Assembly: GCA_018812585.1 (NCBI GenBank)
Contig: JAHJDJ010000299.1
Location: forward strand, 1-35,954
Length of the DNA: 35,954 bases
Reading direction: 5' to 3'
Source of the DNA: a bacterium
Lineage (GTDB): Bacteria > Electryoneota > B3-LCP
Shown here: positions 16,632 through 25,819 of the stretch, one piece after another
Layout: every line of letters starts with the position of its first letter
Position numbering within the stretch: position 1 is the stretch's first letter
The notes under the pieces: model-generated
What the model was told of the DNA's origin: nothing
The model's database searches: none
Seen by the model: only the letters and a program-made list of their open reading frames with translations
Position numbers and translations under genes: made by a program

Positions 16632-19289
16632 ATGATTAAATCCCACTTTAAATATCCGCTGATCCTGCTCAGCATCTCCTTTCTATTCAGCTCTGCTCAA
16701 GCTCAATCCTCCCCAGACCCCGACTCTTCTCTTGTCGATACCACGTCAATCAGTCAACCGAATGCAATATTTTCCTCCGACTCGGTCGAAACGGCGGTAG
16801 ATACGGTGGCGACCGAATCGTCTGACCTGGATACAACCATTGCTTACACCGCCAAATCAATCGAATTTTTTGTTAAGGATAAGCGCACGATTTTAAACGG
16901 TGACGCGCAATTTACCTACCAGGGAATGACCCTGAAAGCGGAAAAGATCACCGTCGCCTGGGATGAAGATCTGATCATCGCCGAGGGGGTTCCGGATACC
17001 CTCTGGTCAGACAGCACTCATACTGTTATCGATACGATCATGACACGGGGTCGTCCGGTCTTTTCTGAAGGCGGCCAGGATATGAGCGGTGAGCGGATGA
17101 CTTACCACCTGAAATCGAAGAAAGGCAAAATATCCGGCGGGCAGACGTCATTCGATGAAGGGTATTACTGGGGCGCTTCTATCAAGAAAGAGACCGATGA
17201 CATTCTTTATGTCGGTCCGGGCAGTTTTACGACCTGCGATAAAGCGGAACCGCATTTCTGCTTCAAGTCGCAGCGTATGATGATGAAAAAGGATGACAAA
17301 GTAGTCGCCAAACCGGTCGTTCTGCATTTCGGAGAAGTTCCCGTGGCAGTACTGCCCTACGGCGTGTTCCCGGCCCGCAAAGGCCGCCATTCAGGGATCA
17401 TCATCCCCACGTATGGTGAAACCGGAGCGCAGGGGCGGTTCATCCAAAGGCTGGGCTATTACTGGGTGTTGAACGATTATGCCGACGTGACCACTTCGAT
17501 GGATTATTATGAAGAATCAGGTTTTCTGTTTCACGGCAGTAGCCGTTATAACCGGCGTTACCTCTTTTCCGGCACGATGAACGGATCGTATATAAATCAG
17601 CATTTTGGAGGAACGGCGAAGCGGCGCTGGGAACTGCAATGGGGGCACGATCAGATCATCACACCCAACACCAGGCTGCGCGTCGATGCGAATATCATCA
17701 GTGACGGCAGCTATTACCAGGATTATTCACTGAACCTGAATGAACAGTTGACTCAAAAACTCTACTCCAACGCGACTTTGAGCCATTCCTGGCCGGGCAC
17801 TAAAAATTCCATGTCTGTAAACCTAAGTCACGAACAGAATCTGCAGACCGAAGAGGTCACTCAGTCGCTGCCGCGTTTAAGCTTTCGCCGCGGTCAGTCT
17901 GCGATCATTCCCCTGCCTAAGAAAGCGCCCGGTGACACGACGGAAATCGAATCAGAATGGTATCATAGCCTCTACTATTCGTACTCAGGCGAGTTGTGGC
18001 AGCGCCGCATATTGGATCAAAACATAGCCAGCGGGGACACATCACTAGTGCAGGATCTGCGCACCGCGGCGAAGCATTCCATCAATTTCAGCAGTCCGCA
18101 GGATATTTTCAAGTACTTCAGCCTGAATCCGTCACTAAGCTACCGCGAAGACTGGTTCGGTGAAGCGCTGGATTACAGTAACAATCCTGCGGGGGAGAAA
18201 GTATCCGGCTTCTATTCGCGTCGCACTTTCAGCTCAGGCTTGAGTCTGTCGACAAAAATCTATGGATTGTGGTCAGAACCTTTCCGAAACGTGCAGGGCA
18301 TTCGCCATACCATGACGCCTACCCTCTCGCTGAATTTCACTCCTGATTTTTCAGATCCGGAATGGGGCTACTTCCAGACCGTCACCACAGACAGCACGTC
18401 GGATCGCAAAGATCGCTATTACGGCTCTCTTTATGGCGGCACTCCGAAGGGGAAAACGCTGGGATTGGGTTTTCGCCTGTCCAACTTGTTTCAGATGAAA
18501 ACAGGAAAGGGTGAGGAGGAAAAGAAGCTGGATCTGTTCAACCTCGATTTCTCTACCAGTTACAATATCGTTGCTGACAGCCTGAATTTCACTCCGCTGT
18601 CTTCTTCCTTTCGCGCTTCGCCGATATCCGGCAAATCGTCTGTAGGTCCCCTGAGCCGGCTCTCATTTGATGTCAAAACGACGCATAGTTTCTATAAGTA
18701 TGGCAGTAATGGCCTATATGACGAATACTATTTCGCACCAGAAGAAGGCAAAATCCTGCGTCTGACCAAGTTCGACATCTCAGCCAATTCGAGTTTCTCG
18801 CTGGGAACGCTGCGTCATACCCGCGAATCGGTCTTAGAAAAAGATACCAAAGATTCACAATTCGGGATCGCCTCAGAAGAATTAGAAGCGGATACGATGC
18901 TTGCAGAACAAACCGCTTTGCCAAAGGTTGATGAGGGTTGGTTCATGGGTCAGGTGCCCTGGGATCTGAAATTATCACTGCACTACACTTCCAACCGCAA
19001 TAATCCCAACGATTTCTCCGAAACATTCTGGTTGAATGCCAGCATCGACGCGTCCTTGACACGCTACTGGCAGGTCAGCTATAATACCCGCTTTGATTTG
19101 ATTGACCATAAGGTCGTCTCAGCGGGATTGACCATTTACCGTGATATGCACTGCTGGGAAGGCCGCATCACCTGGAATCCACTGGGCGTCGGACAGGGGT
19201 TCTTCCTGAAGATCAATATCAAGGCGTCACAACTGAAGGACGTTAAAGTCGAAAAGAAGCAGGGTCAGGGCACGTTTATGGGATTTTAG
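16632..19289 (+). CDS. lptD: LPS-assembly protein LptD (OstA/Imp)-like
   Basis: 885 aa with signal peptide; OstA-like N-terminal region (KSIEFFVKDKRTILNGDAQFTYQGMTLKAEKITVAWD), VLPYGVFPARKGRHSGIIIPTYG, long beta-barrel C-terminus. Confidence 0.82.
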   Translation: MIKSHFKYPLILLSISFLFSSAQAQSSPDPDSSLVDTTSISQPNAIFSSDSVETAVDTVATESSDLDTTIAYTAKSIEFFVKDKRTILNGDAQFTYQGMTLKAEKITVAWDEDLIIAEGVPDTLWSDSTHTVIDTIMTRGRPVFSEGGQDMSGERMTYHLKSKKGKISGGQTSFDEGYYWGASIKKETDDILYVGPGSFTTCDKAEPHFCFKSQRMMMKKDDKVVAKPVVLHFGEVPVAVLPYGVFPARKGRHSGIIIPTYGETGAQGRFIQRLGYYWVLNDYADVTTSMDYYEESGFLFHGSSRYNRRYLFSGTMNGSYINQHFGGTAKRRWELQWGHDQIITPNTRLRVDANIISDGSYYQDYSLNLNEQLTQKLYSNATLSHSWPGTKNSMSVNLSHEQNLQTEEVTQSLPRLSFRRGQSAIIPLPKKAPGDTTEIESEWYHSLYYSYSGELWQRRILDQNIASGDTSLVQDLRTAAKHSINFSSPQDIFKYFSLNPSLSYREDWFGEALDYSNNPAGEKVSGFYSRRTFSSGLSLSTKIYGLWSEPFRNVQGIRHTMTPTLSLNFTPDFSDPEWGYFQTVTTDSTSDRKDRYYGSLYGGTPKGKTLGLGFRLSNLFQMKTGKGEEEKKLDLFNLDFSTSYNIVADSLNFTPLSSSFRASPISGKSSVGPLSRLSFDVKTTHSFYKYGSNGLYDEYYFAPEEGKILRLTKFDISANSSFSLGTLRHTRESVLEKDTKDSQFGIASEELEADTMLAEQTALPKVDEGWFMGQVPWDLKLSLHYTSNRNNPNDFSETFWLNASIDASLTRYWQVSYNTRFDLIDHKVVSAGLTIYRDMHCWEGRITWNPLGVGQGFFLKINIKASQLKDVKVEKKQGQGTFMGF

Positions 19290-19418
19290 AGCGATTTCTT
19301 TGCCGATTGCAGAAAATTGCACTTTGAGTTGGTCTTAATATTTATTAAGTTACTGCACTATAAATCCATCATCAACAGCATAGAATCCCCATTGATATAA
19401 TGACTCCAGAGGAAAAGC

Positions 19419-21215
19419 ATGAAGGAAGGTTCATATTCGGAATTAACGGTTAGAGCCGTCGTCTCTGGTCTGTTTGTCGGCTGTCTGATTGGCGCTTCCA
19501 ACATCACCATCGGCTTGAAGATCGGCTGGACGTTCGGAGCCTCGATCACTGCGGCAGTCGTATCCTTTGCCATTTTCAAGACCTTAAGCGGCGTCCTGCG
19601 CAGACCCTACAGTGAGAAGGAGAATCTGATTACGGCAACCGCCGGTTCATCTGCTGGGACGATGGCTTCAGCGGCCGGGCTGACGGCTTCAATTCCCGCG
19701 CTCGAGTTGATCTTAAAAGAGCAGGGGCTGCCAGTCCTCTCCTACGGACAACTGATCCTCTGGGGCATCTCGATTGCCTTCTTAGGGGTTTTCTTCGCAG
19801 TGCCGCTGCGCAAGCAGATGATCGTCGTCGAAAAGCTGAAGTACCCCACCGGCACCGCCGCCGCGGAAACCATCAAAGCAATGTACGCCTCCGGCGTGGA
19901 AGCCGTCAAGAAAGCCAAGGTGCTCTTCTATGCCGCCATTTTCGCTGGAGCCTGGAAGCTTATGCTCTCCATCCAACCGCTCGGATTGAGCGGGATTGAA
20001 GATCTGAGCTTCAACGATTTCGGGCTTTCCTGGGGTGTGCTGGGATTGACCTTTGCAGTACTGACGATGGGCATCAATATGTCTCCCATGATGCTGGGGG
20101 CAGGGATCTTGATCGGACCCAAAGTCGGCTGGTCTCTCCTGGGAGGCGCCGTCCTGGCCTGGGGTATCATCACACCCATCTTGAATGCCAAAGGATTAAT
20201 CATCTACAGCGGCGGGTCGTCCATTTACCGGGACGCCCTGAAATGGATATTATGGCCAGGGGTCTCCTGCATGGTCTTTGCGGGTTTCACCAGCCTGGCC
20301 TTGCAATATAAAACCATCGCCCGCACCTTTACATCACTGAAAAAAGCGACCGCTGGATCTGGAAACGCAGCTGATGAAGAAGAAGACGCTCCCGATCCTT
20401 TCCCCATGACCTGGTGGTTCATCGGTATGGCGGCTGCAACCATTCTAACTGCATCATTGGCTCACATCTACTTCGGCATCCACATCTGGATGGGCATTCT
20501 GGCTGTGATTCTGTCACTGTTCATCGCCAGTGTGGCGGTGCGTGCCACTGGTGAAACCGACATCAATCCCGTCGGAGCGATGGGCAAGATTACCCAAGTG
20601 GTCTACGGTATCCTGGATCCCGGACACATCACCACCAACCTGATGGCTGCCGGTATTACCGCGGCTGGAGCCAGTCAAGCGGGTGATTTGATGCACGACC
20701 TGAAGGCAGGCTACATTCTGAAGGTCTCCATTAGAAAGCAGGTTATCACGCAGTTAATCGGCGTCGTGACCGGTATCTTTGCGGCGGCGGCGGTGTATCG
20801 CCTGCTGACAGCCGCCTACGAGATCCCGGGCGAAGTCTTCGCCGGACCAGCCGTCGTCGCCTGGCACCTGATGGCGAAAGTGTTGGTCGTCGGTATCAGC
20901 GCCATTCCGGTCAGCGCCCGCTGGGCTGCAGTCATCGGCGGACTTTTCGGTATTATCGTCACGATACTGCACAAAAACAAGAAAATCGCCAAATGGCTGC
21001 CCTCCCCCGTGGCTCTGGGAATCGCCTTCATCGTTCCGGGGTTTTATTCGGTGGCGATGTGGCTGGGCGCCTGGATCACGCACCTCGTCAACAAGAAGAA
21101 TCCCGACCTGGTTGAAAGCTATGGCGCCTCGCTGGCATCCGGTCTGATCGCCGGTGAAGGTTTGATGATGGTCGTCGTCGCGGTTCTGCTGATTTTAGGT
21201 GTGAGTTGGGTGTAA
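19419..21215 (+). CDS. OPT family oligopeptide/metal-chelate transporter
   Basis: 598 aa polytopic protein; ELTVRAVVSGLFVGCLIGASNITIGLKIGWTFGASITAAVVSFAIF, NLITATAGSSAGTMASAAGLTASIPAL, DLMHDLKAGYIL. Confidence 0.9.
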   Translation: MKEGSYSELTVRAVVSGLFVGCLIGASNITIGLKIGWTFGASITAAVVSFAIFKTLSGVLRRPYSEKENLITATAGSSAGTMASAAGLTASIPALELILKEQGLPVLSYGQLILWGISIAFLGVFFAVPLRKQMIVVEKLKYPTGTAAAETIKAMYASGVEAVKKAKVLFYAAIFAGAWKLMLSIQPLGLSGIEDLSFNDFGLSWGVLGLTFAVLTMGINMSPMMLGAGILIGPKVGWSLLGGAVLAWGIITPILNAKGLIIYSGGSSIYRDALKWILWPGVSCMVFAGFTSLALQYKTIARTFTSLKKATAGSGNAADEEEDAPDPFPMTWWFIGMAAATILTASLAHIYFGIHIWMGILAVILSLFIASVAVRATGETDINPVGAMGKITQVVYGILDPGHITTNLMAAGITAAGASQAGDLMHDLKAGYILKVSIRKQVITQLIGVVTGIFAAAAVYRLLTAAYEIPGEVFAGPAVVAWHLMAKVLVVGISAIPVSARWAAVIGGLFGIIVTILHKNKKIAKWLPSPVALGIAFIVPGFYSVAMWLGAWITHLVNKKNPDLVESYGASLASGLIAGEGLMMVVVAVLLILGVSWV

Positions 21216-21218
21216 TAC

Positions 21219-22151
21219 ATGGCTGAAACCGCCAGGATCGCCATCTGCGTCCCCACCTTCAAGCGGCCAGTCGGACTGAAACGGCTGCTGGAAGGCATCA
21301 ACGAAATCGACCTGCCCGACCCCGCGCCGGACGTTAAAATCGTCATAGTCGATAACGATCCCGACCGCGGCGCCGCGGCGCTCATCGAAGAACTGAAACC
21401 GACCCTGCGTTTCCCGGTCAGCTACAGTCATCAAACCAAACGCGGCATCTCCCCCAGCCGCAATCAGGCGCTAAACGACGCCGGAAACGTCGACTGGATC
21501 GTCTTCATCGACGATGATGAACGCCCCGAAAAGAACTGGCTGACAGAACTGCTGCGCGTGCAGCAGGAATACCAGGCTGACGTGGTCCAGGGTCCCGCTG
21601 AACCTATCTATGACATTGATCCCCCCGCCTGGATCGTTAAAGGAAACTTCTTCCGTCGTCCCCGCTTCAAGACCGGCCATTTGCTGGATCGCGGCTCCAC
21701 GCGCAACATCCTCTTTCGTGCCGACCTGTCACATAAGCTGGGCGCCCAATTTGACCTGCGCTTAGCTCTACTCTCCGGTGAGGACGGTCTCTTTTTCCGA
21801 AATGCCTATCTGTCTGGCTTCAAGATTGTCTGGGCGGATGAGGCGCTGGTCTGGGAATGGATTCCCGAAGACCGCATGATCGCCAAATATCTGATCCGCA
21901 GGCAATTCGCTACCGGCTGTCAGGACGGCGTCATCGGGATGACACTCTTCAAGCCCCCCAAGGCGCAACTGCGCCTTATCGCCAAAGCCGCTTACCGCAT
22001 CGTTTATGGAAGCTTGAAGGCATGCGCGGGCTTGATTTTAGGCAAACGTGTCCTAGTGAATGGCATTCAGGATATCGCGCACGGCGTCGGCCGCATCGTG
22101 GGAATGCTGGGAATTTTGCCGGAACAGTACCGCGTGACGCAGGGGAAATGA
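21219..22151 (+). CDS. Family 2 glycosyltransferase
   Basis: 310 aa; IAICVPTFKRPVGLKRLLEGI, KIVIVDNDPDRGAAA, ISPSRNQALNDAGNVDWIVFIDDDERPEKNWL. Confidence 0.9.
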   Translation: MAETARIAICVPTFKRPVGLKRLLEGINEIDLPDPAPDVKIVIVDNDPDRGAAALIEELKPTLRFPVSYSHQTKRGISPSRNQALNDAGNVDWIVFIDDDERPEKNWLTELLRVQQEYQADVVQGPAEPIYDIDPPAWIVKGNFFRRPRFKTGHLLDRGSTRNILFRADLSHKLGAQFDLRLALLSGEDGLFFRNAYLSGFKIVWADEALVWEWIPEDRMIAKYLIRRQFATGCQDGVIGMTLFKPPKAQLRLIAKAAYRIVYGSLKACAGLILGKRVLVNGIQDIAHGVGRIVGMLGILPEQYRVTQGK

Positions 22152-22263
22152 AACCGTAGGGTAGACTAAACCAGACGGCCTGCCGGATGATACAGTCTAC
22201 CGAAAGAGCCTATCAGTGAAATCAGTATCATCAGCGACCATCAGCGGTTCAGGGAAAAGGTAT

Positions 22264-22290
22264 CCCACCGTAAGCGGTGGGGCACCAGGC
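22264..22290 (+). repeat. Hairpin repeat family R1, copy 1
   Basis: CCCACCG-TAAG-CGGTGGG followed by GCACCAGGC; related inverted-orientation copies near 24546 and 25241 (consensus CCCACYGYAAGCRGTGRGGCACC). Confidence 0.7.
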
Positions 22291-22395
22291 TGCAGTTATT
22301 ACTCGACCTGACTGTTACCTTGAAAGTAAACGGGAGATAACATGGTGGCGTCGGATCACAATGCCGCTAAGACCTGACGCGACTGTTATGCTTAT

Positions 22396-22425
22396 GGGCG
22401 GCGATTAGGCCGTCCCTTTTTTTGT
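22396..22425 (+). terminator. Rho-independent terminator-like hairpin
   Basis: GGGCGGCGATTAGGCCGTCCCTTTTTTT: GC stem (one bulge) followed by T-run. Confidence 0.65.
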
Positions 22426-22433
22426 TAGACTGG

Positions 22434-22479
22434 CCGGGACAGGTTCCCCGAAGGGGCTGCCGCTGGCAGCATGTCCCGG
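22434..22479. repeat. Three-way-junction palindrome, element A
   Basis: Outer arms CCGGGACA/TGTCCCGG enclosing CCCC-GAA-GGGG and CTGCC-GCT-GGCAG hairpins. Confidence 0.65.
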
Positions 22480-22605
22480 TTTATTTAACCTTCAGTAGGT
22501 TGAAATCAATGAACTGTTTTGGGAAGTGTTGGAATTGGGAAAATTACAGGGGGGGGGCAGGGCGGCCACTAAGACCTAACGTAAAAGATAATTTTACATT
22601 TCAAA

Positions 22606-23169
22606 CTAGATTTCATACCTACCATCATCTCGCGCTAAAAATCGGACCAAACAACTGTGAAGTAATATCCATCCACGACGACTCATTTGTGCAACTTTTC
22701 TTATATTACTGGTATTTAATATTCCTTTTTCTACTATTACAGGCAAAAGAAAATTCGCACAAAATCCTGTTTTATCTTCACTATCAGACCAGTGAGGAAT
22801 AAAAAACACCCTTGAATACTTATATCTTGTAAACGCACTCCTGTCTGAAGTATCTAGATCTTTAGGCAAACAGATTAATGGGACTAGAATAGCCCAACTC
22901 ACTTCGTCCCGAACAAGATCACAAGAATTACTGACAATTAACCAGAATTCAAAGCTATCGTATAGAAAAGGTGTACCACTAATATCAAATATAGGAACAG
23001 ATGCTTTGAAATGGATGATATCACCCTGAAAATAATTTCCCGTATCTATCGTACCATAATAGAAATCTTCATTCAAATTTATAGATTTCGTAATTTCTCT
23101 AATCTCATTCTTTAATTGATCGGCGTCGTAGATTGTGCCCCAACGTAGCTCTGAATTATCATTATCCAT
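22606..23169 (-). CDS. Hypothetical protein (third gene of TIGR04255-containing cassette)
   Basis: 187 aa; begins 9 bp after the upstream ORF stop in the same direction; contains DIIHFKASVPIFDI...FWLIVSNSCDLVRDE. Confidence 0.7.
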   Translation of the reverse strand: MDNDNSELRWGTIYDADQLKNEIREITKSINLNEDFYYGTIDTGNYFQGDIIHFKASVPIFDISGTPFLYDSFEFWLIVSNSCDLVRDEVSWAILVPLICLPKDLDTSDRSAFTRYKYSRVFFIPHWSDSEDKTGFCANFLLPVIVEKGILNTSNIRKVAQMSRRGWILLHSCLVRFLARDDGRYEI

Positions 23170-23178
23170 GGTGCATTA

Positions 23179-23538
23179 TTATTTTGGAAAGGGTTTTCTT
23201 TTTGCGTCAGATAATTGCCTATTAACAATACTATCTACAATATGTTGATCGGTTTCGTCAATTGGAAGTTCTTCATTAATTACCTTCATGATATTCGACG
23301 ACTTTCTAAGTAACACACTTATTGGTTGATTTTCGGTAACTTGTCCCGTTATGTCGGCAATGATAAAAACACCACAGTTACTTAGTGGTGATGGAGTATC
23401 ATCAAGCCAGCCACATTGGTCATCGAATCTAAAATCCAATGGGCCTAAAAAATGTGGAATTCTGCCATTCGTCACCGAGGGATGGAAAGACCCTAATAGG
23501 CTTGGATTTTCCTCCATTCGTTTTTGAGTATTCATCAT
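23179..23538 (-). CDS. Hypothetical protein (second gene of cassette)
   Basis: Start ATG at 23538 overlaps stop of upstream ORF as ATGA (MMNTQKRMEENPSLLGSF...); ORF-track start at 23565 is further upstream and less likely. Confidence 0.7.
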   Translation of the reverse strand: MMNTQKRMEENPSLLGSFHPSVTNGRIPHFLGPLDFRFDDQCGWLDDTPSPLSNCGVFIIADITGQVTENQPISVLLRKSSNIMKVINEELPIDETDQHIVDSIVNRQLSDAKRKPFPK

Positions 23539-24299
23539 TTTTCTCCATTGGATTTTGTTAGCCATTCTTTCAAGGAATCACCAACGATAGTCATATATGA
23601 GGAGAAGATGTCATCAGCGAAAGCATGCATTCTTGCATCGAGTGTGCCGAACTCAAAATTCCCCTCGAAGTACCTATCAATATCAAAGCTAAATGTTGGA
23701 TTATCAATGTCTCCAACAAGCCCATATCGTAAAGTTAACATTCCGCCGTTAACCTTTGATCTAATTTCGTGCGAAAACAGAGTTGCATTAAGGCTAGCAA
23801 GCGATATCGGTCCCTTAAGATACTCCTTGTCGATTAAATCTTTCCATTCAAGTGCCCTACCAAAATCTTTGCTTATCTTCCCTTTGTCAATCTCGTTTAT
23901 ATATCTCATACCAAGCCTAGACGGTACTATTGGAGAATAGACTTTTTGAAGGGCATCAATCGCGATGTTGACATCATTGAACAATTCTTGTCTGCTTTCA
24001 TGCCAATGGCTTTCAAGATAGATTGCAGCTGGCCCGAGTCCTATTAACGTTTTTCCGTCGAGAGTTCCAAGTCTAAATTGTCTTTCTTCTTTAATTTCAA
24101 TACTATCTGTACGCATTTGGTTTATTGTTCTAACCATGCCTTCTTCAAAACTTGGGAACCTCTTTCTTACTATCTCTTGGAAGTCTGAAATCCTATCTGC
24201 TATTTTCAGTATTGGCTGGAAACGGAGCTGAATAATTGTGGATTTTATTGTATTACGTGAAAATGTTTGGTGATTGTATTTTTTTATTTTCCAGGTCAT
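23535..24299 (-). CDS. TIGR04255-like sporadically distributed family protein
   Basis: 254 aa; layout resembles TIGR04255: STIIQLRFQPILKIADRISDFQEIVRKRFPSFEEG, FRLGTLDGKTLIGLGPAAIYLESH, PSRLGMRYINEID, C-terminal ARMHAFADDIFSSYMTIVGDSLKEWL. Confidence 0.7.
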   Translation of the reverse strand: MTWKIKKYNHQTFSRNTIKSTIIQLRFQPILKIADRISDFQEIVRKRFPSFEEGMVRTINQMRTDSIEIKEERQFRLGTLDGKTLIGLGPAAIYLESHWHESRQELFNDVNIAIDALQKVYSPIVPSRLGMRYINEIDKGKISKDFGRALEWKDLIDKEYLKGPISLASLNATLFSHEIRSKVNGGMLTLRYGLVGDIDNPTFSFDIDRYFEGNFEFGTLDARMHAFADDIFSSYMTIVGDSLKEWLTKSNGEK

Positions 24300-24532
24300 G
24301 TTATATTTCTTTTTGTATTTCGTAGTGTTTTAATTGGTTCCCATAATGTTAAACTTCCTTGGAAGATCATTGTTCCAAAGTTACAATTTACTACAATCAA
24401 ATTTAACCATATAATTTCAATTGTCCAAATGCAATTTACAATTTTTCACTATCTTCCCAATCTAGTGTGTATTCTTACGCTTTGTTTTTTCCAAGTTTCA
24501 TCGCTATCCAGTCACTATTTGTGACCAGTTAT

Positions 24533-24570
24533 TGCCTGGCGGTGCCCCACTGCTTGCAGTGGGTGAGATA
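24533..24570 (-). repeat. Hairpin repeat family R1, copy 2 (inverted relative to copy 1)
   Basis: GCCTGGCGGTGCCCCACTG-CTTG-CAGTGGGTGAGATAATC, reverse complement of the copy-1 layout. Confidence 0.7.
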
Positions 24571-24833
24571 ATCCCCAGCCAGGCCTCATCCCGCTGAAAC
24601 GGATTACCAGAGGCATTCCTTCGGAACAAGACCTGACGGAACTCAAGACTATAATAAACCCGGCTGGTCGAGCCAGCCGGGCCACGCTCAAGCCAGCCAC
24701 CAGCCACTTTTTACAACATTCTCCTTGCGTCCACCACAAATATGTTGTATATTATAGTTAGATACTGAAATAATCACGAAATATCTCTCCATGCAGGAGT
24801 ATAATGATGCTATTAAGCAACATCTATTCAATC

Positions 24834-24894
24834 GCCGTAGTCGGGCTCGTCCCTGAGCCCGACTGTCGGGGTGAGAGACCACCCCGACTACGGC
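24834..24894. repeat. Three-way-junction palindrome, element B
   Basis: Outer GCCGTA/TACGGC enclosing AGTCGGGCTC-GTCCCT-GAGCCCGACT and GTCGGGGTG-AGAGAC-CACCCCGAC. Confidence 0.8.
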
Positions 24895-25165
24895 TTTCCC
24901 ATCTTCCATTCGCGTTTCTTGACAATAACAAATCTGTCATCTTGGACAAATCTGTCCGCCACACTTTGACCCATAAAAACAATCACTTAGCCCCCAAAAA
25001 CGACAAAGTTGGCACAATTTCAAGTTTCGTGCGGGGCGATGTCGCTGTCTGTCGTTTTTGTGCGGGGGAATCACAACCCCATGCCACATCTGTCCCAGTC
25101 CCAAAATGTAAAAAAGTGTCAGATTCCTGACGAGCCGGAATGACGCTTTCTGCAACAAACAAGAA

Positions 25166-25201
25166 GCCGGATTGCCTGTACCCACGGTAAGACAATCCGG
25201 C
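25166..25201. repeat. Hairpin repeat family R2 (GCCGGATTG...CAATCCGGC)
   Basis: Perfect 9-bp arms; internal TACC-CAC-GGTA; same arms at 25797-25818 and related sequence at 14102-14120. Confidence 0.7.
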
Positions 25202-25238
25202 CCCAGATACTATCCACTATCCACCAGCCACCAGTTCC

Positions 25239-25265
25239 CGGTGCCTCACTGCTTGCGGTGGGTTT
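25239..25265 (-). repeat. Hairpin repeat family R1, copy 3
   Basis: CGGTGCCTCACTG-CTTG-CGGTGGGTT; same order as copy 2. Confidence 0.65.
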
Positions 25266-25719
25266 GTTATCTTGTCTCGACCACGGATTACGCAGATTAC
25301 ACCGATTGTAATTGTGCTTTTCCGCGCAATGACCGTGTTTTATCTGCTACGCCGAAGCACCATCGGCACAGGCTGTCCCGGCCCCCCGCCCGATGAGGAG
25401 AGGCAAGGGGTTACAACCCCTTGTTGATGAAATCGTCGGATTCCGCCACAGGCGTCGCTTCGGGAGGAGAATCCGACCTACAGCACCTTCTTCGAAACCG
25501 GGGACTTGATAGCGCTGACAATGGGGGCTCTGCTGGTGGACTGCGCGATGCTTAGTCCACCCTACAATCCTAATTGACCGTCGCGAAAGATCGCGAAGAT
25601 TGCTTCGGATCGCCCCGATTTCATCGGTGCATTTCCTCGCAATGACCGCGTTTTATTAACTTCTACATTCTCCGATCTGTCGGAGAACTTCCTCGTGATG
25701 ACAGGGTGAACACATCGTT

Positions 25720-25766
25720 CGGGACATCCCCGGCAGAAGCCGGGCGGCTTCGCCGAAGCTGTCCCG
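25720..25766. repeat. Three-way-junction palindrome, element C
   Basis: Outer CGGGACA/TGTCCCG enclosing CCCGGC-AGAA-GCCGGG and GCTTC-GCC-GAAGC. Confidence 0.7.
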
Positions 25767-25790
25767 GCCACCCGTCGACTTTCAGGCATT

Positions 25791-25819
25791 AAAAAAGCCG
25801 GATTGAGGACAATCCGGCT
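25791..25819 (-). terminator. Rho-independent terminator downstream of pruA (also an R2 repeat copy)
   Basis: Minus strand AGCCGGATTGTCCTCAATCCGGCTTTTTT: 10-bp stem, 4-nt loop, T-run. Confidence 0.8.

Noticed and set aside
22549-22557. G9 homopolymer as a phase-variation tract
   Set aside because: Lies outside credible coding sequence and no promoter spacing role is evident; could also be a sequencing/assembly artefact.
24300-24530. AT-rich segment (ORF 24267..24524) as a gene upstream of the TIGR04255-like protein
   Set aside because: Composition and translation look noncoding; more likely promoter region or decayed DNA.
24504-25396. Cluster of 65-110 aa ORFs on both strands in the repeat island
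   Set aside because: Translations of dispersed noncoding repeats (e.g. 'TTDYADYTD', 'FPRNDR'); no RBS or coding-like composition.
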